In this document: positions 18,789 to 27,461 of the stretch, piece after piece
Layout: each line of letters begins with the position of its first letter
How positions within the stretch are numbered: position 1 is the first letter of the stretch
Assembly: GCF_000218545.1 (NCBI RefSeq)
Contig: NC_015671.1
Location: 1,984,001 to 2,048,000 of the forward strand
DNA: 64,000 nt
From: Cellulomonas gilvus ATCC 13127
Lineage (GTDB): Bacteria > Actinomycetota > Actinomycetes > Actinomycetales > Cellulomonadaceae
Direction: 5' to 3'
Program-made: the position numbers and the translations under genes
Notes under the pieces: generated by a model
What the model was told of the DNA's origin: nothing
Database searches by the model: none
What the model saw: only the letters and a program-made list of their open reading frames with translations

Positions 18789-18794
18789 TACCCT
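18789..18794 (+). promoter_or_regulatory. -10 box, leaderless PAC2 gene
   Basis: TACCCT, six bases, then ATG 18801. No room for a ribosome site; the spacing predicts a leaderless mRNA. Confidence 0.55.
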
Positions 18795-18800
18795 GGGCAG

Positions 18801-19661
18801 ATGACTGCCGAGCCGAGCCACGAGCTGACGCCCGACCGCCCGGTCCTGCTCGCCGCGTTCGAGGGGTGGAACGACGCGGGCGCCGCCGCGACACATGCGC
18901 TGGAGCACCTGCACGACGTCTGGGGGGCCGAGCAGGTCGACGAGCTCGACCCCGAGGAGTACCACGACTTCCAGGTGAACCGCCCGCACGTGGGTCTCAC
19001 CGCGGACGGCTCTCGGGAGATCACCTGGCCGACCACCGCCGTGGCGGTGGCGACCGCACCCCGCTCGGGGCGGCGCGTGATCCTGGTGCACGGCATCGAG
19101 CCGTCGATGCGCTGGCGTCGCTACTGCCAGGAGGTGCTGGACATCGCGGCGTCGCTCGACGTCGCGGCGGTCGTCACGGTGGGTGCGCTGCTCGCCGACG
19201 TGCCCCACTCCCGGCCCATCCCGGTCACCGCGACGTCCGAGCACGCCCCCACGCGCGAGCAGCTCGGCCTCGAGGCGAGCACGTACGAGGGGCCCACGGG
19301 CATCGTCGGCGTGCTGCAGCACGAGGCCCACGCGCGCGGGCTCGCATCGCTGAGCCTGTGGGCCGCGGTGCCGCACTACGTCGCCCACCCGCCGTCGCCC
19401 AAGGCGACGCTCGCGCTGCTGCGCCGGATCGAGGAGCTCCTGGGCGAGCCCGTCCCGATGGGCGACCTGCCCGACGAGGCCGCGGCGTGGCAGCAGGGGG
19501 TCGACGAGCTCGCGGGTGAGGACGGCGAGATCGGCGAGTACGTCCGCCAGCTCGAGGAGGCCAAGGACACGGTCGACCTGCCCGAGGCCTCGGGCGAGGC
19601 GATCGCGCAGGAGTTCGAGCGCTACCTGCGCCGCCGCGACAAGGGCTCCGGCAGCGCCTGA
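18801..19661 (+). CDS. PAC2-family protein (proteasome-assembly-chaperone fold)
   Basis: A 286-residue member of the PAC2 superfamily, related to eukaryotic proteasome assembly chaperone 2 and common in actinobacteria next to mshC. Family landmarks are LLAAFEGWNDAG at the N-terminus, LVHGIEPSMRWR, VTVGALLADVPHSRP and LWAAVPHYV. The C-terminal 60 residues are acidic and helical. The bacterial function is not settled; the fold hints at a link to the proteasome encoded a few kb away, but no direct evidence of that is visible. The ATG is predicted to be leaderless. The stop is five bases from the convergent mshC stop. Confidence 0.88.
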   Translation: MTAEPSHELTPDRPVLLAAFEGWNDAGAAATHALEHLHDVWGAEQVDELDPEEYHDFQVNRPHVGLTADGSREITWPTTAVAVATAPRSGRRVILVHGIEPSMRWRRYCQEVLDIAASLDVAAVVTVGALLADVPHSRPIPVTATSEHAPTREQLGLEASTYEGPTGIVGVLQHEAHARGLASLSLWAAVPHYVAHPPSPKATLALLRRIEELLGEPVPMGDLPDEAAAWQQGVDELAGEDGEIGEYVRQLEEAKDTVDLPEASGEAIAQEFERYLRRRDKGSGSA

Positions 19662-19665
19662 GCCG

Positions 19666-20928
19666 CTACAGCCGGACGCCGAGCAGCGCGTCGATCGTGC
19701 GGGCGGCCAGGCCGGGCGCACCCTCGACGAACCCGGCGCCACCGCGGGCGGACTCGTGCACGGTCCGGGCCGCCCAGTCGTCCATCGCGGCGAGCGCACG
19801 CGGCGTGTCCAGGTCCTCGGCCAGCGCGGCGCGCACCTGCGCGAGCAGCGGCTCGGCGTCGACGCCGCCGTTGCCCGACATCGCGTGCCGCCACCGCGCC
19901 AGCCGGTGCTGCGCGTCGACGAGGCCCGCGTCGGTCCAGGCCCAGTCACCGCGGTAGTGGTGCGCCAGGATCGCGAGGCGGATCGCCATGGGCTCCACCC
20001 CCGCCGCACGCAGCGCCGAGACCAGCACCAGGTTGCCGCGCGACTTGCTCATCTTCTCGCCGTCGAGCCCCACCATCCCGGCGTGCACGTGCACGCGGCC
20101 GCCGGTCGCCCCGGGCGAGAGCAGCCGCAGGTGCGACGTGCTCATCTCGTGGTGCGGGAACAGCAGGTCGTTGCCGCCGCCCTCCACGTCGAACGACGCC
20201 CCGATCGCCTGCTGGGCGATCACGGCGCACTCGATGTGCCAGCCCGGCCGGCCCGCGCCGAGCGAGCCACCGTCCCAGGAGGGCTCCCCCGGGCGCTCCG
20301 CGCGCCACAGCAGCGGGTCGAGCGCGTGGCGCTTTCCGGCACGGTCGGGGTCGCCGCCGCGCTCGGCGAAGAGCGCGGCCATCGCCTCGGGTGCCAGGTG
20401 CGCGACGGTCCCGAACGCGTCGTCTACGGCGAGGTCGGCGTACACGTCCTGCCCGGGCCCGCCGGGAACGGGGACCGCGTACGCCGCACCGGCGGCGACC
20501 AGCGCCTGCACGGCCGCGACGATCGCGGGCACGGACTCGACCACGCCCGACCAGACGTCGGGCGGGACCACGCCGAGCGCCGTCATGTCCTCGCTGTACA
20601 GCGCGATCTGGTCGGCGGCCAGCTCACGCCAGTCGACGTCGGTCGCGGCGGCGCGCTCGAGCAGCGGGTCGTCCACGTCGGTGACGTTGGAGACGTGCCG
20701 CACGGTCTTGCCCTCGTCGCGCCAGGCGCGGTGCAGCACGTCGAACGCGACGTACGTGGCCGCGTGGCCCAGGTGCGTCGCGTCGTAGGGCGTGATGCCG
20801 CACACGTAGAGGCTCGCGGTCGGTCCGGGTGCGGCGACGACGAGCTCACCCGACGACGAGTCGTGCACGCGGACGGGTCCGCCGTGGCCGGGGAGCTCAG
20901 GGATCTGCGGGGCCGGCCAGGTGAGCAC
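19666..20928 (-). CDS. mshC: Mycothiol biosynthesis cysteine ligase MshC
   Basis: Joins L-cysteine to glucosaminyl-inositol (GlcN-Ins), the penultimate step of mycothiol synthesis. The 420-residue protein is a class-I cysteinyl-tRNA-synthetase homologue. THLGHA is the HIGH-type motif, KMSKS is intact, and zinc-site residues appear in LYVCGITPYD and GWHIECA...HHEMSTSH. It is shorter than CysS, lacking the anticodon domain, as expected for MshC. The GTG at 20928 lies six bases after TAGGCT. The neighbours PAC2 and HAD match the usual actinobacterial mshC context. Confidence 0.95.
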   Translation of the reverse strand: MLTWPAPQIPELPGHGGPVRVHDSSSGELVVAAPGPTASLYVCGITPYDATHLGHAATYVAFDVLHRAWRDEGKTVRHVSNVTDVDDPLLERAAATDVDWRELAADQIALYSEDMTALGVVPPDVWSGVVESVPAIVAAVQALVAAGAAYAVPVPGGPGQDVYADLAVDDAFGTVAHLAPEAMAALFAERGGDPDRAGKRHALDPLLWRAERPGEPSWDGGSLGAGRPGWHIECAVIAQQAIGASFDVEGGGNDLLFPHHEMSTSHLRLLSPGATGGRVHVHAGMVGLDGEKMSKSRGNLVLVSALRAAGVEPMAIRLAILAHHYRGDWAWTDAGLVDAQHRLARWRHAMSGNGGVDAEPLLAQVRAALAEDLDTPRALAAMDDWAARTVHESARGGAGFVEGAPGLAARTIDALLGVRL

Positions 20929-20934
20929 CAGCGC

Positions 20935-20940
20935 AGCCTA
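20935..20940 (-). promoter_or_regulatory. -10 box, leaderless mshC
   Basis: TAGGCT on the minus strand, six bases from the mshC GTG. Confidence 0.55.
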
Positions 20941-20987
20941 TCCGGCGCGTCGGCCCCGTCCGCCCGGCGCCCGCGTGACGACCGCGA

Positions 20988-20993
20988 CACAAT
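20988..20993 (+). promoter_or_regulatory. Weak -10 box before corA
   Basis: CACAAT, six bases before GTG 21000. It keeps the conserved A at position 2 and T at position 6 and has the local leaderless spacing. Confidence 0.4.
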
Positions 20994-20999
20994 CGGGCC

Positions 21000-22028
21000 G
21001 TGACGCAGCACCCCGGACGGACCGTGTACGTGCCGAGCGGCGACGGCTGGGCCGTGGCCGACGAGGTCCCGCCGTCCGGTCCCGCGTGGGTGCGGCTCAG
21101 CGCGCCGGAGGCGCTGCGCGACGAGGCCCGGGCCCGCGGCGTGAGCGCGCAGGCGCTGCGCATGCTGGACCAGCACGTCCGGGTCACGGACGCGAACGAC
21201 GGGCGGGGCATGCACCTGCGCGGTCGGGTCAACAGGTCCAACGACGGCGAGCTGCTGCTGTCCATGCCGACCGTGTCCTACGTCGAGTCGACGCGGGACG
21301 TCACGACGAGCGCGCTCACGTGCGTGGTCGCGGGTGACGTGATCCTCGCGTGCGAGCGTGGCGACGGCGGTGTGCTCGACCGCGCTGCCGAGAAGCTGTG
21401 CGACGGCCTGCCCGTGCCGGACCGCGGCGTGCGTCAGGTGCTCGCGGCGATCGTGCTGACCCTGGTCAACCGGGCCGGCGAGGTCGAGGCGGCCCTGGGT
21501 GACGCGGTCGCGCAGGCCGAGCAGGTGGTCTTCTCCGAGGGAGATCCGGGCGCCGACCCGCTCGGGCTCATCTACGGCCTCAAGCGCGAGATCGCCGAGG
21601 CCCGGCGCGCCCTCGGGCCGATGACGAGCGCGCTGCCCGAGCTGGAGGCCGAGGCGCAGGCGGCCCCGGGACCGGGACTGCTCCGTCGGCGCGGTTCGGG
21701 CGACGCGTCGACCGATACCTGGCTCCGGCGCGTCCGGGAACGGTCGGACAGGATCGACGCGCACCTGGACTCGCACGACGACCTGCTGGACGCGATGCTC
21801 ACGGTGCACCTGTCACGCGTCTCGGTCCGGCAGAACGAGGACATGCGCAAGATCTCCGCATGGGCCGCGATGATCACGGTCCCCACGATGATCGCGGGCA
21901 TCTACGGCATGAACTTCCGGCACATGCCCGAGCTCGACTGGGTCCTCGGCTACCCGATGGCGCTCGTCCTGATGGCCGCTGCGTGCGCCGCGCTGTTCCG
22001 CGCTTTCCGCCGCTCGGGCTGGCTCTGA
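21000..22028 (+). CDS. CorA-family divalent cation transporter
   Basis: A 342-residue membrane protein of the CorA/MIT family, which conducts Mg2+ (or Co2+, Ni2+, Zn2+) as a pentamer. The large N-terminal cytoplasmic domain includes a long helical region (about residues 150-280). Two C-terminal membrane helices are joined by the signature YGMNF, which forms the pore mouth. The segment after it, RHMPELDW, is the periplasmic loop. The substrate within the family cannot be decided from sequence. The GTG start has a weak -10 six bases upstream. The gene is divergent from mshC and converges on a secreted protein. Confidence 0.9.
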   Translation: MTQHPGRTVYVPSGDGWAVADEVPPSGPAWVRLSAPEALRDEARARGVSAQALRMLDQHVRVTDANDGRGMHLRGRVNRSNDGELLLSMPTVSYVESTRDVTTSALTCVVAGDVILACERGDGGVLDRAAEKLCDGLPVPDRGVRQVLAAIVLTLVNRAGEVEAALGDAVAQAEQVVFSEGDPGADPLGLIYGLKREIAEARRALGPMTSALPELEAEAQAAPGPGLLRRRGSGDASTDTWLRRVRERSDRIDAHLDSHDDLLDAMLTVHLSRVSVRQNEDMRKISAWAAMITVPTMIAGIYGMNFRHMPELDWVLGYPMALVLMAAACAALFRAFRRSGWL

Positions 22029-22035
22029 CGCGCGC

Positions 22036-23355
22036 TCACCGCCACACGGCGACGACCACGGAGCCGCCTGCCGGGCTGAGCACCATGGCCGCATGCCCCG
22101 TGCCGGAGCCGCCGATGGCCCCGGGCCACGTGATGGCCGACGGCGTGGGCAGGTCCGCGGGGGCCCACACGGTGCCGTCGGTGCGGGCCCGCGCGAGCCG
22201 TTGCCGATCGCCCGTGCTGCCGGACACCGAGTACAGCGCGAGCGGTTCGGCCTGCGAGCGGTGCACCAGGTCCAGCTCGCCCGCGCGCGTGGTGGCGTCG
22301 ACCAGGCGCATGCTGCTCCACGTCGCGTCCGAGCCGGAGCCCAGCGCGCGGGCCCGCAAGCCGCCGCCGTCCAGGACCAGGTCCACGCGCCCGCCCGACG
22401 CGCCCACCAGACCGCGCAGCACGCCCGAGCCCGACAGGGTCGAGGCGGCGCCCCACGCGGCGGTCGAGGACGCCTTGACGCGTGCCAGCACGCCGGGCCC
22501 GGACTGCCGGCCCCACGCGACCACCGACTTGCCCGCGGCCTGGGCGACCTTCACCTGCGAGGCACCCGACGTGAGCGTGGTGAACGACCGGACCGAGGGG
22601 AACGTGGTCCGGCCCGCGACCCGGGTGGTGACGACCGCGCGCTTCGTCGGAACGCTGCTCGCCTGGTCGTTGTGCACGAATGCGAGCGAGGCCGCGCCGG
22701 ACGGGTCGACCGCGAGGTCGACGATGCTGTACTCCTCCTGGCGCAGCGGCCCGCTCGTCACGCCCGTCACGAGCTTCTGGACCGGCGACCAGTCCGCGCC
22801 GGCGCCCGCGACGCGCGCGTACAGCGAGCGGTTGTCGGCCCAGGCGACGGTCAGCGTGCCGTTCTTGGCGATGCCCGCGTCGACGGCCTCGAGCCCCTTG
22901 ATGCTGGTGAGCGGGGACCAGGTCGCACGGCCCGCGGCCCGGCGCAGCACCTGGGCGCCGTTGGACGCGGGCAGGACCACCGCGGCCGAGCCGTCACGTC
23001 CGGCGACCACGAACGGGAAGCTCCGTGCGCTGCGCGAGGAGAACACGCGCGCGACCGAGGCCGTCGACGCCCCGGGCCGCATCGTGTACAGCACCGCCGA
23101 CCACGTGGCCGTGACGTCGCCGAACGACGTGACGGACGCCCGCACGATGTCGACCGAGCCGTCGCCGCCCACGGCCACGCTCGTCGCGACGTGCTGGGGC
23201 GAGGCGGGCACGCCCGGGGCCGCGGGGAGCACGCTGGTCACCCACGCGGTGCCCGCCGGCGCGGCACCCGGACCGGCCGGGCGCGCCTGCGCCGCGGTGG
23301 GCAGCAGCGCGAGGCACAGCACGACGGCCACGATGCTCGCGAGATGACGTCGCAT
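22036..23355 (-). CDS. Secreted protein of unknown function
   Basis: A 439-residue protein with a clear signal peptide: MRRHLASIVAVVLCLALLPTAAQA. The rest contains no membrane span and reads as repeated beta-rich units with patterns such as DGSVDIVRAS, NGTLTVAWAD, SGAASLAFVH and GGRVDLVLDG. It resembles sialidase- or beta-propeller-like exo-repeats, but no Asp-box signature is complete, so no family is claimed. GGGGGAG lies just before ATG 23355; the frame stays open upstream, but the signal peptide fixes this start. It converges with corA and is 84 bases beyond uppP's stop on the same strand. Confidence 0.8.
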   Translation of the reverse strand: MRRHLASIVAVVLCLALLPTAAQARPAGPGAAPAGTAWVTSVLPAAPGVPASPQHVATSVAVGGDGSVDIVRASVTSFGDVTATWSAVLYTMRPGASTASVARVFSSRSARSFPFVVAGRDGSAAVVLPASNGAQVLRRAAGRATWSPLTSIKGLEAVDAGIAKNGTLTVAWADNRSLYARVAGAGADWSPVQKLVTGVTSGPLRQEEYSIVDLAVDPSGAASLAFVHNDQASSVPTKRAVVTTRVAGRTTFPSVRSFTTLTSGASQVKVAQAAGKSVVAWGRQSGPGVLARVKASSTAAWGAASTLSGSGVLRGLVGASGGRVDLVLDGGGLRARALGSGSDATWSSMRLVDATTRAGELDLVHRSQAEPLALYSVSGSTGDRQRLARARTDGTVWAPADLPTPSAITWPGAIGGSGTGHAAMVLSPAGGSVVVAVWR

Positions 23356-23439
23356 GGCTCCCCCTCGTCCGGTTCGTCCGTCCCGGCGGAGCGTAGCGCC
23401 CGCCCCACCCGAGGTCACGGGTGAGAACCGCCGCGCGGG

Positions 23440-24339
23440 CTACGGGGTCGCGGTCGCCGGGACGGCGTCGACCGTTCCCGTCACGAGCAGCAGCACGACG
23501 ACGGCCGCGAGCCCCAGCCGGTACCAGACGAACGGCATGTAGCTGAACGTCGAGACGATCTTGAGGAACGCGATGATCACCAGGTAGCCGACGAAGAACG
23601 CGACGAGCGTCGCGAGGACGGTCGCGCCGAGCGCGGGCGTGCCGGGATCGCCGAAGTCGCCGACCGACCCGACCAGCTGGTAGAGGCCCGAGCCGAACAC
23701 CGCGGGGATCGCGAGCAGGAACGAGTACCGCGCGGCGGCCTCGCGCGTGTAGCCCATGAGCAGACCACCCGTGATGGTGCCGCCCGAGCGCGACACCCCG
23801 GGGATGAGCGCGAGCGCCTGCCACAGCCCGAACTGCAGCGCGTGGCGCGGAGTGAGCAGGTCCAGCGGACGCGACTTGCTGCCCACGCGGTCGGCCCAGC
23901 CCAGCAGCAGCGCGAACACCACGAGCATGAGCGCCACGAGCCACAGGTTGCGGAACGTCGTCTCGATCGAGTCCTGGAAGGCCAGGCCGAGCACGACGAT
24001 CGGCACGCTGCCGAGCGCGATGAACCAGGCCATGAGCGCGTCGTGGTCCACCGGCTGCGTACGCGGCGCGCCGAGTCGGGAGCGCAGGTCCGTGCCGTAC
24101 GTGCCGCGCAGCGCGGCCCACCACGCGAGCACGATCCGCTTGATGTCGCGGCGGAAGTACAGCAGCACCGCCGTCTCGGTGCCGAGCTGCGTGATCGCCG
24201 TGAACGCGGCCCCGGGATCACCGCCGCCCAGCAGGTCACCGACGATCCGCAGGTGCGCCGACGAGGACACGGGGAGGAACTCGGTCAGGCCCTGCACGAG
24301 TCCCAGGACGATCGCGTCGAACGCACTGATGTCTGCCAC
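23440..24339 (-). CDS. uppP: Undecaprenyl-diphosphatase UppP (BacA type)
   Basis: Integral membrane enzyme that dephosphorylates undecaprenyl diphosphate to recycle the cell-wall lipid carrier; overexpression classically gives bacitracin resistance. The 299-residue protein has both family motifs: [14 protein letters not shown] near residue 17-30 and [12 protein letters not shown] near 180. About eight hydrophobic spans are visible. The GTG at 24339 lies eight bases after TATCGT, so the mRNA is probably leaderless, although the frame is open further upstream. It is divergent from an aldo/keto reductase with only 35 bases between start codons. Confidence 0.95.
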   Translation of the reverse strand: MADISAFDAIVLGLVQGLTEFLPVSSSAHLRIVGDLLGGGDPGAAFTAITQLGTETAVLLYFRRDIKRIVLAWWAALRGTYGTDLRSRLGAPRTQPVDHDALMAWFIALGSVPIVVLGLAFQDSIETTFRNLWLVALMLVVFALLLGWADRVGSKSRPLDLLTPRHALQFGLWQALALIPGVSRSGGTITGGLLMGYTREAAARYSFLLAIPAVFGSGLYQLVGSVGDFGDPGTPALGATVLATLVAFFVGYLVIIAFLKIVSTFSYMPFVWYRLGLAAVVVLLLVTGTVDAVPATATP

Positions 24340-24347
24340 GGGCGGCC

Positions 24348-24366
24348 ACGATAGCCGGACTAGGGT
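24348..24366. promoter_or_regulatory. Back-to-back divergent -10 boxes for uppP and aldo/keto reductase
   Basis: TATCGT on the minus strand (24353-24348) serves uppP; TAGGGT on the plus strand (24361-24366) serves the reductase. Only seven bases separate them, and each lies eight bases from its start codon. Each promoter's -35 region would therefore fall in or beside the other's transcript start. Confidence 0.5.
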
Positions 24367-24374
24367 TGCGCCCC

Positions 24375-25340
24375 ATGGAGCATCGCCACGTCGGCCGCAC
24401 GGGCCTGCGCGTGTCCCGGCTGGGCCTGGGCACCATGACCTGGAGCCGGGACACCGACGAGCACGACGCGGCCGAGCAGCTGCGCGAGCTGGTCGAGGCG
24501 GGCGGCTCGTTCGTCGACACCGCGGCCTCCTACGCCGACGGCGGGGCCGAGGAGCTGCTGGGCAGCCTGCTCGGCACGCGCTTCGACCGGGCCGACGTGG
24601 TGCTGTGCACCAAGGCGGGTGTGCGCCGCACGGGTGACGGCGCGGTGGTCGACGCCTCGCGCGGCGCGCTGCTCGCATCGCTCGACGACTCGTTGCGGCG
24701 CCTGGCCACCGACCACGTGGACCTGTTCCTGGTGCAGTCCCCGGACCCGCGCACGCCGCTCGAGGAGACCGCGTCCGCGCTCCGGCTCGCGGTGTCCAGC
24801 GGCCGCGCGCGCTACGTGGGCGTCGCCAACCACGCGGGCTGGCAGGTGGCGCGGCTGGCGAGCCTGCTCGACGAGGACGGCATCGGGCTGGCCGCGGTCG
24901 AGGCGGAGTACTCGCTGCTGCAGCGCGGGATCGAGCGCGAGGTGGTGCCGGCTGCGCGTGCGCTGGGCGTGGGCGTGCTCGCGTGGTCGCCGCTGGGCCG
25001 GGGCGTCCTCACGGGCAAGTACCGCCGCACCATCCCCGCGGACTCGCGCGCGGCCTCGCCGCACCTGGCCGGCTTCGTCCGGCCGTACCTGGACGCGGCC
25101 GGCGCGGCGGTGGTCGACGCGCTCGTGCTCGCGGCCGCCGGACTGCAGCGGCAGCCGCTCGAGGTCGCGCTCGCATGGCTCGCGCGCCGCACGCAGGTCG
25201 CGTCGGCGATCGTCGGCGCCCGCACGGCCACGCAGCTGCGCGGCGCCCTGGGCGCGGTGGACCTCGAGCTGCCCGACGAGATCGCGCAGGCGCTCGACGA
25301 CGTCAGCCGACCCGCGATCGGCTACCCCGAGAGGTTCTGA
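24375..25340 (+). CDS. Aldo/keto reductase family protein with altered catalytic His
   Basis: A 321-residue TIM-barrel NADPH oxidoreductase-like protein of the AKR superfamily. Tetrad residues are visible as Asp and Tyr in [10 protein letters not shown] and Lys in CTKAGV. The fourth position, usually His in the pattern QxH-x2-D, reads LVQSPDP, so Gln stands where His is expected. The C-terminal cofactor loop [12 protein letters not shown] is present. AKRs lacking this His often have reduced or changed activity, so catalysis is uncertain. ATG 24375 is set by TAGGGT eight bases upstream. Confidence 0.88.
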   Translation: MEHRHVGRTGLRVSRLGLGTMTWSRDTDEHDAAEQLRELVEAGGSFVDTAASYADGGAEELLGSLLGTRFDRADVVLCTKAGVRRTGDGAVVDASRGALLASLDDSLRRLATDHVDLFLVQSPDPRTPLEETASALRLAVSSGRARYVGVANHAGWQVARLASLLDEDGIGLAAVEAEYSLLQRGIEREVVPAARALGVGVLAWSPLGRGVLTGKYRRTIPADSRAASPHLAGFVRPYLDAAGAAVVDALVLAAAGLQRQPLEVALAWLARRTQVASAIVGARTATQLRGALGAVDLELPDEIAQALDDVSRPAIGYPERF

Positions 25341-25343
25341 GGC

Positions 25344-25727
25344 TCAGCGGGTCGCCTCGGCCTCGAGCACGTCGACGTCGTCGTCGCCCGCGTCGTCGTC
25401 CTCACCGGCCTCGTCGTCCTCACCGGCCTCGTCGTCCTCGACCTCGTCCGTCCACTCGTCGTCGTCGGCCTCGTCGGCCTCGTCCTCGTCGGCGTCGTCG
25501 AAGTCCTCGTCGTCCTCGTCGTCGTCCTCCTCGGCGAGGTAGAACGGCGTGGCCTCGCCGTGCACCGTGCCCAGCGCGTCGTCGTAGACCTCGAACGCGT
25601 CGGCCAGGACGTCATAGGCGTCGTCGACGGCCGGGTCGTCCTCGCCCTGACGCGCGACGACGGCGTGGTAGTGCGCCTCGAGCGCAGCGGTCAGACGGTC
25701 CAGCGCGGCACGGGGGTCGACGGTCAT
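25344..25727 (-). CDS. Small protein with very acidic C-terminal tail
   Basis: A 127-residue protein. Residues 1-70 form a plausible helical domain (DPRAALDRLTAALEAHYHAV...DAFEVYDDALG). The remainder is almost only Asp and Glu with a few Ala/Gly. A tandem DNA repeat underlies part of the tail. Similar acidic-tailed proteins occur next to uppP/DUF5703 in actinobacteria and are sometimes labelled primosomal protein without evidence; no function is asserted. The start ATG is six bases after TACGGT (25734-25739). It is tail to tail with the aldo/keto reductase, three bases apart. Confidence 0.75.
   Translation of the reverse strand: MTVDPRAALDRLTAALEAHYHAVVARQGEDDPAVDDAYDVLADAFEVYDDALGTVHGEATPFYLAEEDDDEDDEDFDDADEDEADEADDDEWTDEVEDDEAGEDDEAGEDDDAGDDDVDVLEAEATR
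25394..25439 (-). repeat. 18-bp tandem repeat in acidic tail
   Basis: Unit cgtcgtcctcaccggcct occurs at 25394-25411 and 25412-25429, with a third partial copy to 25439. It encodes repeated Glu-Ala-Gly-Glu-Asp-Asp units, so copy-number change stays in frame and alters tail length by six residues. Confidence 0.75.
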
Positions 25728-25733
25728 GCGACG

Positions 25734-25739
25734 ACCGTA
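25734..25739 (-). promoter_or_regulatory. -10 box, leaderless acidic-tail gene
   Basis: TACGGT on the minus strand, six bases from ATG 25727. Confidence 0.5.
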
Positions 25740-25870
25740 CCGCCCGTCGGGTGCCCCCGGCAGGGCCAGAGGTCGCGTGCACCGGCAGCGTGCGACCGTG
25801 TCGGACGCGCGGTGCACAATGGTCGCCACTCCAGGTCAGCAGCCACGTCGGGACGAGGAGAGGCGAGCGG

Positions 25871-26107
25871 ATGACGGTGGGCACGAGCACGCGGCGCAAG
25901 GACTGGGTCGCCCAGGGCGGCCAGTACGAGTACCGGGTCCTGACGCTGCCGCGCTCCACGAGCCGCAACGACGCACGTCGCATGCTCACCGAGGAGGCCG
26001 AGTACGGCCGCTGGGAGCTCGCGCGCTCGGTGGTCTACGTGGGTGGCGAGCGGCGTGTGTGGCTGCGCCGCAAGGTGCTGCGCGTGCGCAGCACGCTCGA
26101 CGACTGA
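25871..26107 (+). CDS. DUF5703 family protein
   Basis: A 78-residue basic protein. The core YEYRVLTLPRSTSRNDARRMLTEEAE and WELARSVVYVGGERRVWLRRKV fit the short actinobacterial DUF5703 family, whose function is unknown. It is rich in Arg and predicted alpha/beta, with no membrane span. GAGGAG lies in the leader about ten bases before the ATG. CACAAT at 25815-25820 is a possible -10, giving a leader of about 45 bases, in contrast to the leaderless neighbours. It converges on the M20 peptidase with two bases between stops. Confidence 0.85.
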   Translation: MTVGTSTRRKDWVAQGGQYEYRVLTLPRSTSRNDARRMLTEEAEYGRWELARSVVYVGGERRVWLRRKVLRVRSTLDD

Positions 26108-26109
26108 CC

Positions 26110-27441
26110 TCAGCAGGTCGCGAGCAGCCGGTCCAGCACGCGTGTGCCGAACCGCAGCGCGTCGGTCGAGACGCGCTCGTCGACGCCGTGGAACATGCCC
26201 GCGAAGTCGAGGTCGGCGGGCAGGCGCAGCGGCGCGAAACCGTAGCCCGTGATGCCGAGCAGCGAGAGCGACTTGTTGTCGGTGCCGCCCGAGAGCGTGT
26301 ACGGCAGCACCGCGGCCCCCGGGTCCTCCGCGAGCAGCGCATCCGTCATCGCGTCGACCAGCGCACCGCTCGTGGGCGCCTCGAGCGCGACGTCGTGGTG
26401 GACGTGCTCGATCCGCACGTGCGGGCCGGCGAGCTCGGCGATCGTGGCGCGGAACTCGTCCTCGTGGCCGGGCAGGAAGCGCCCGTCGACCACGCCGACC
26501 GCCTCGCCCGGGATCACGTTCGCCTTGTAGCCCGCGGTCAGCTGCGAGGGGTTGCTCGTGTGCCGCAGCGTCGCGCCCACGAACCGGCCCGCCGAGCCCA
26601 GGGCCGCGACGAGCGCGTCGATGCCGGCCTCGTCCTCCTCGTCGAACGGCAGGCCCGTCAGGTCAGCGACGCCCTCGAGCAGTGCCCGGACCGTGGGCGT
26701 CAGCTGCAGCGGCCAGGAGTGACGGCCGATCCGCGCAACCGCCTCGGCCAGGTGCGTCACGGCGTTGTCGGGCGTCACCTGGCTGCCGTGGCCCGCGCGG
26801 CCGCCCGCGACCAGCCGCAGCCAGGACAGCCCCTTCTCGGCGGTCTGCAGCAGGTACGCACGGCGCCCGCCCACCTCGACCGAGAACCCCCCGACCTCGC
26901 TGATCGCCTCGGTCGCGCCCTCGAACAGCTCCGGGCGGTGGTCCACCGACCAGCGTGCCCCATACGTGCCGCCCGCCTCCTCGTCGGCGAACATCGCGAC
27001 GACGACGTCCCGGGCGGGCCGCCGGCCCTCGCGGGCCATCTGCCGCACGACGGACAGGATCATCGCGTCCATGTCCTTCATGTCCACCGCGCCGCGGCCC
27101 CACAGCAGCGTCTCGTCCTCATGCCCGGCGAACGGGTCCACGGTCCAGTCCTCGGCGCGTGCGGGCACCACGTCGAGGTGGCCGTGCAGCACGAGCGCGG
27201 GCCGCGACGGGTCCGCCCCGGGCAGGCGGACGACGACGTTCGCCCGGCCCGGGCTCGACTCGTACAGCACCGGGTCCAGGCCCACGTCGCTCAGCAGTCC
27301 CGCGGTGTACTCGGCCGCGGCGCGCTCCCCCGGGCCCTCGTTGTCGCCGTAGTTCGACGTGTCGATGCGGATCAGGTCGCGGCAGATGTCGACGACCTCG
27401 TCGGCGGCGGTGGGACCGGTGGCGGCGGCTGGCTGGGACAT
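26110..27441 (-). CDS. M20-family metallopeptidase/amidohydrolase
   Basis: Cytosolic di-zinc aminoacylase or dipeptidase-like enzyme of 443 residues. Metal ligands are readable: LHGHLDVVP (His and following catalytic Asp), GRGAVDMKD (bridging Asp), MFADEEAGG (catalytic Glu and metal Glu) and, near the C-terminus, GGTDNKSL in place of a terminal His loop. The dimerisation (lid) domain lies around residues 200-320. It resembles actinobacterial M20/M25/M40 hydrolases of unknown substrate. ATG 27441 lies six bases after TACGGT, so it is probably leaderless although the M3 peptidase gene ends only 20 bases upstream. Confidence 0.92.
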   Translation of the reverse strand: MSQPAAATGPTAADEVVDICRDLIRIDTSNYGDNEGPGERAAAEYTAGLLSDVGLDPVLYESSPGRANVVVRLPGADPSRPALVLHGHLDVVPARAEDWTVDPFAGHEDETLLWGRGAVDMKDMDAMILSVVRQMAREGRRPARDVVVAMFADEEAGGTYGARWSVDHRPELFEGATEAISEVGGFSVEVGGRRAYLLQTAEKGLSWLRLVAGGRAGHGSQVTPDNAVTHLAEAVARIGRHSWPLQLTPTVRALLEGVADLTGLPFDEEDEAGIDALVAALGSAGRFVGATLRHTSNPSQLTAGYKANVIPGEAVGVVDGRFLPGHEDEFRATIAELAGPHVRIEHVHHDVALEAPTSGALVDAMTDALLAEDPGAAVLPYTLSGGTDNKSLSLLGITGYGFAPLRLPADLDFAGMFHGVDERVSTDALRFGTRVLDRLLATC

Positions 27442-27447
27442 CCGTCC

Positions 27448-27453
27448 ACCGTA
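27448..27453 (-). promoter_or_regulatory. -10 box, leaderless M20 peptidase
   Basis: TACGGT on the minus strand in the 20-base gap after the M3 peptidase stop, six bases before ATG 27441. Confidence 0.5.
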
Positions 27454-27461
27454 CCGGCGGG

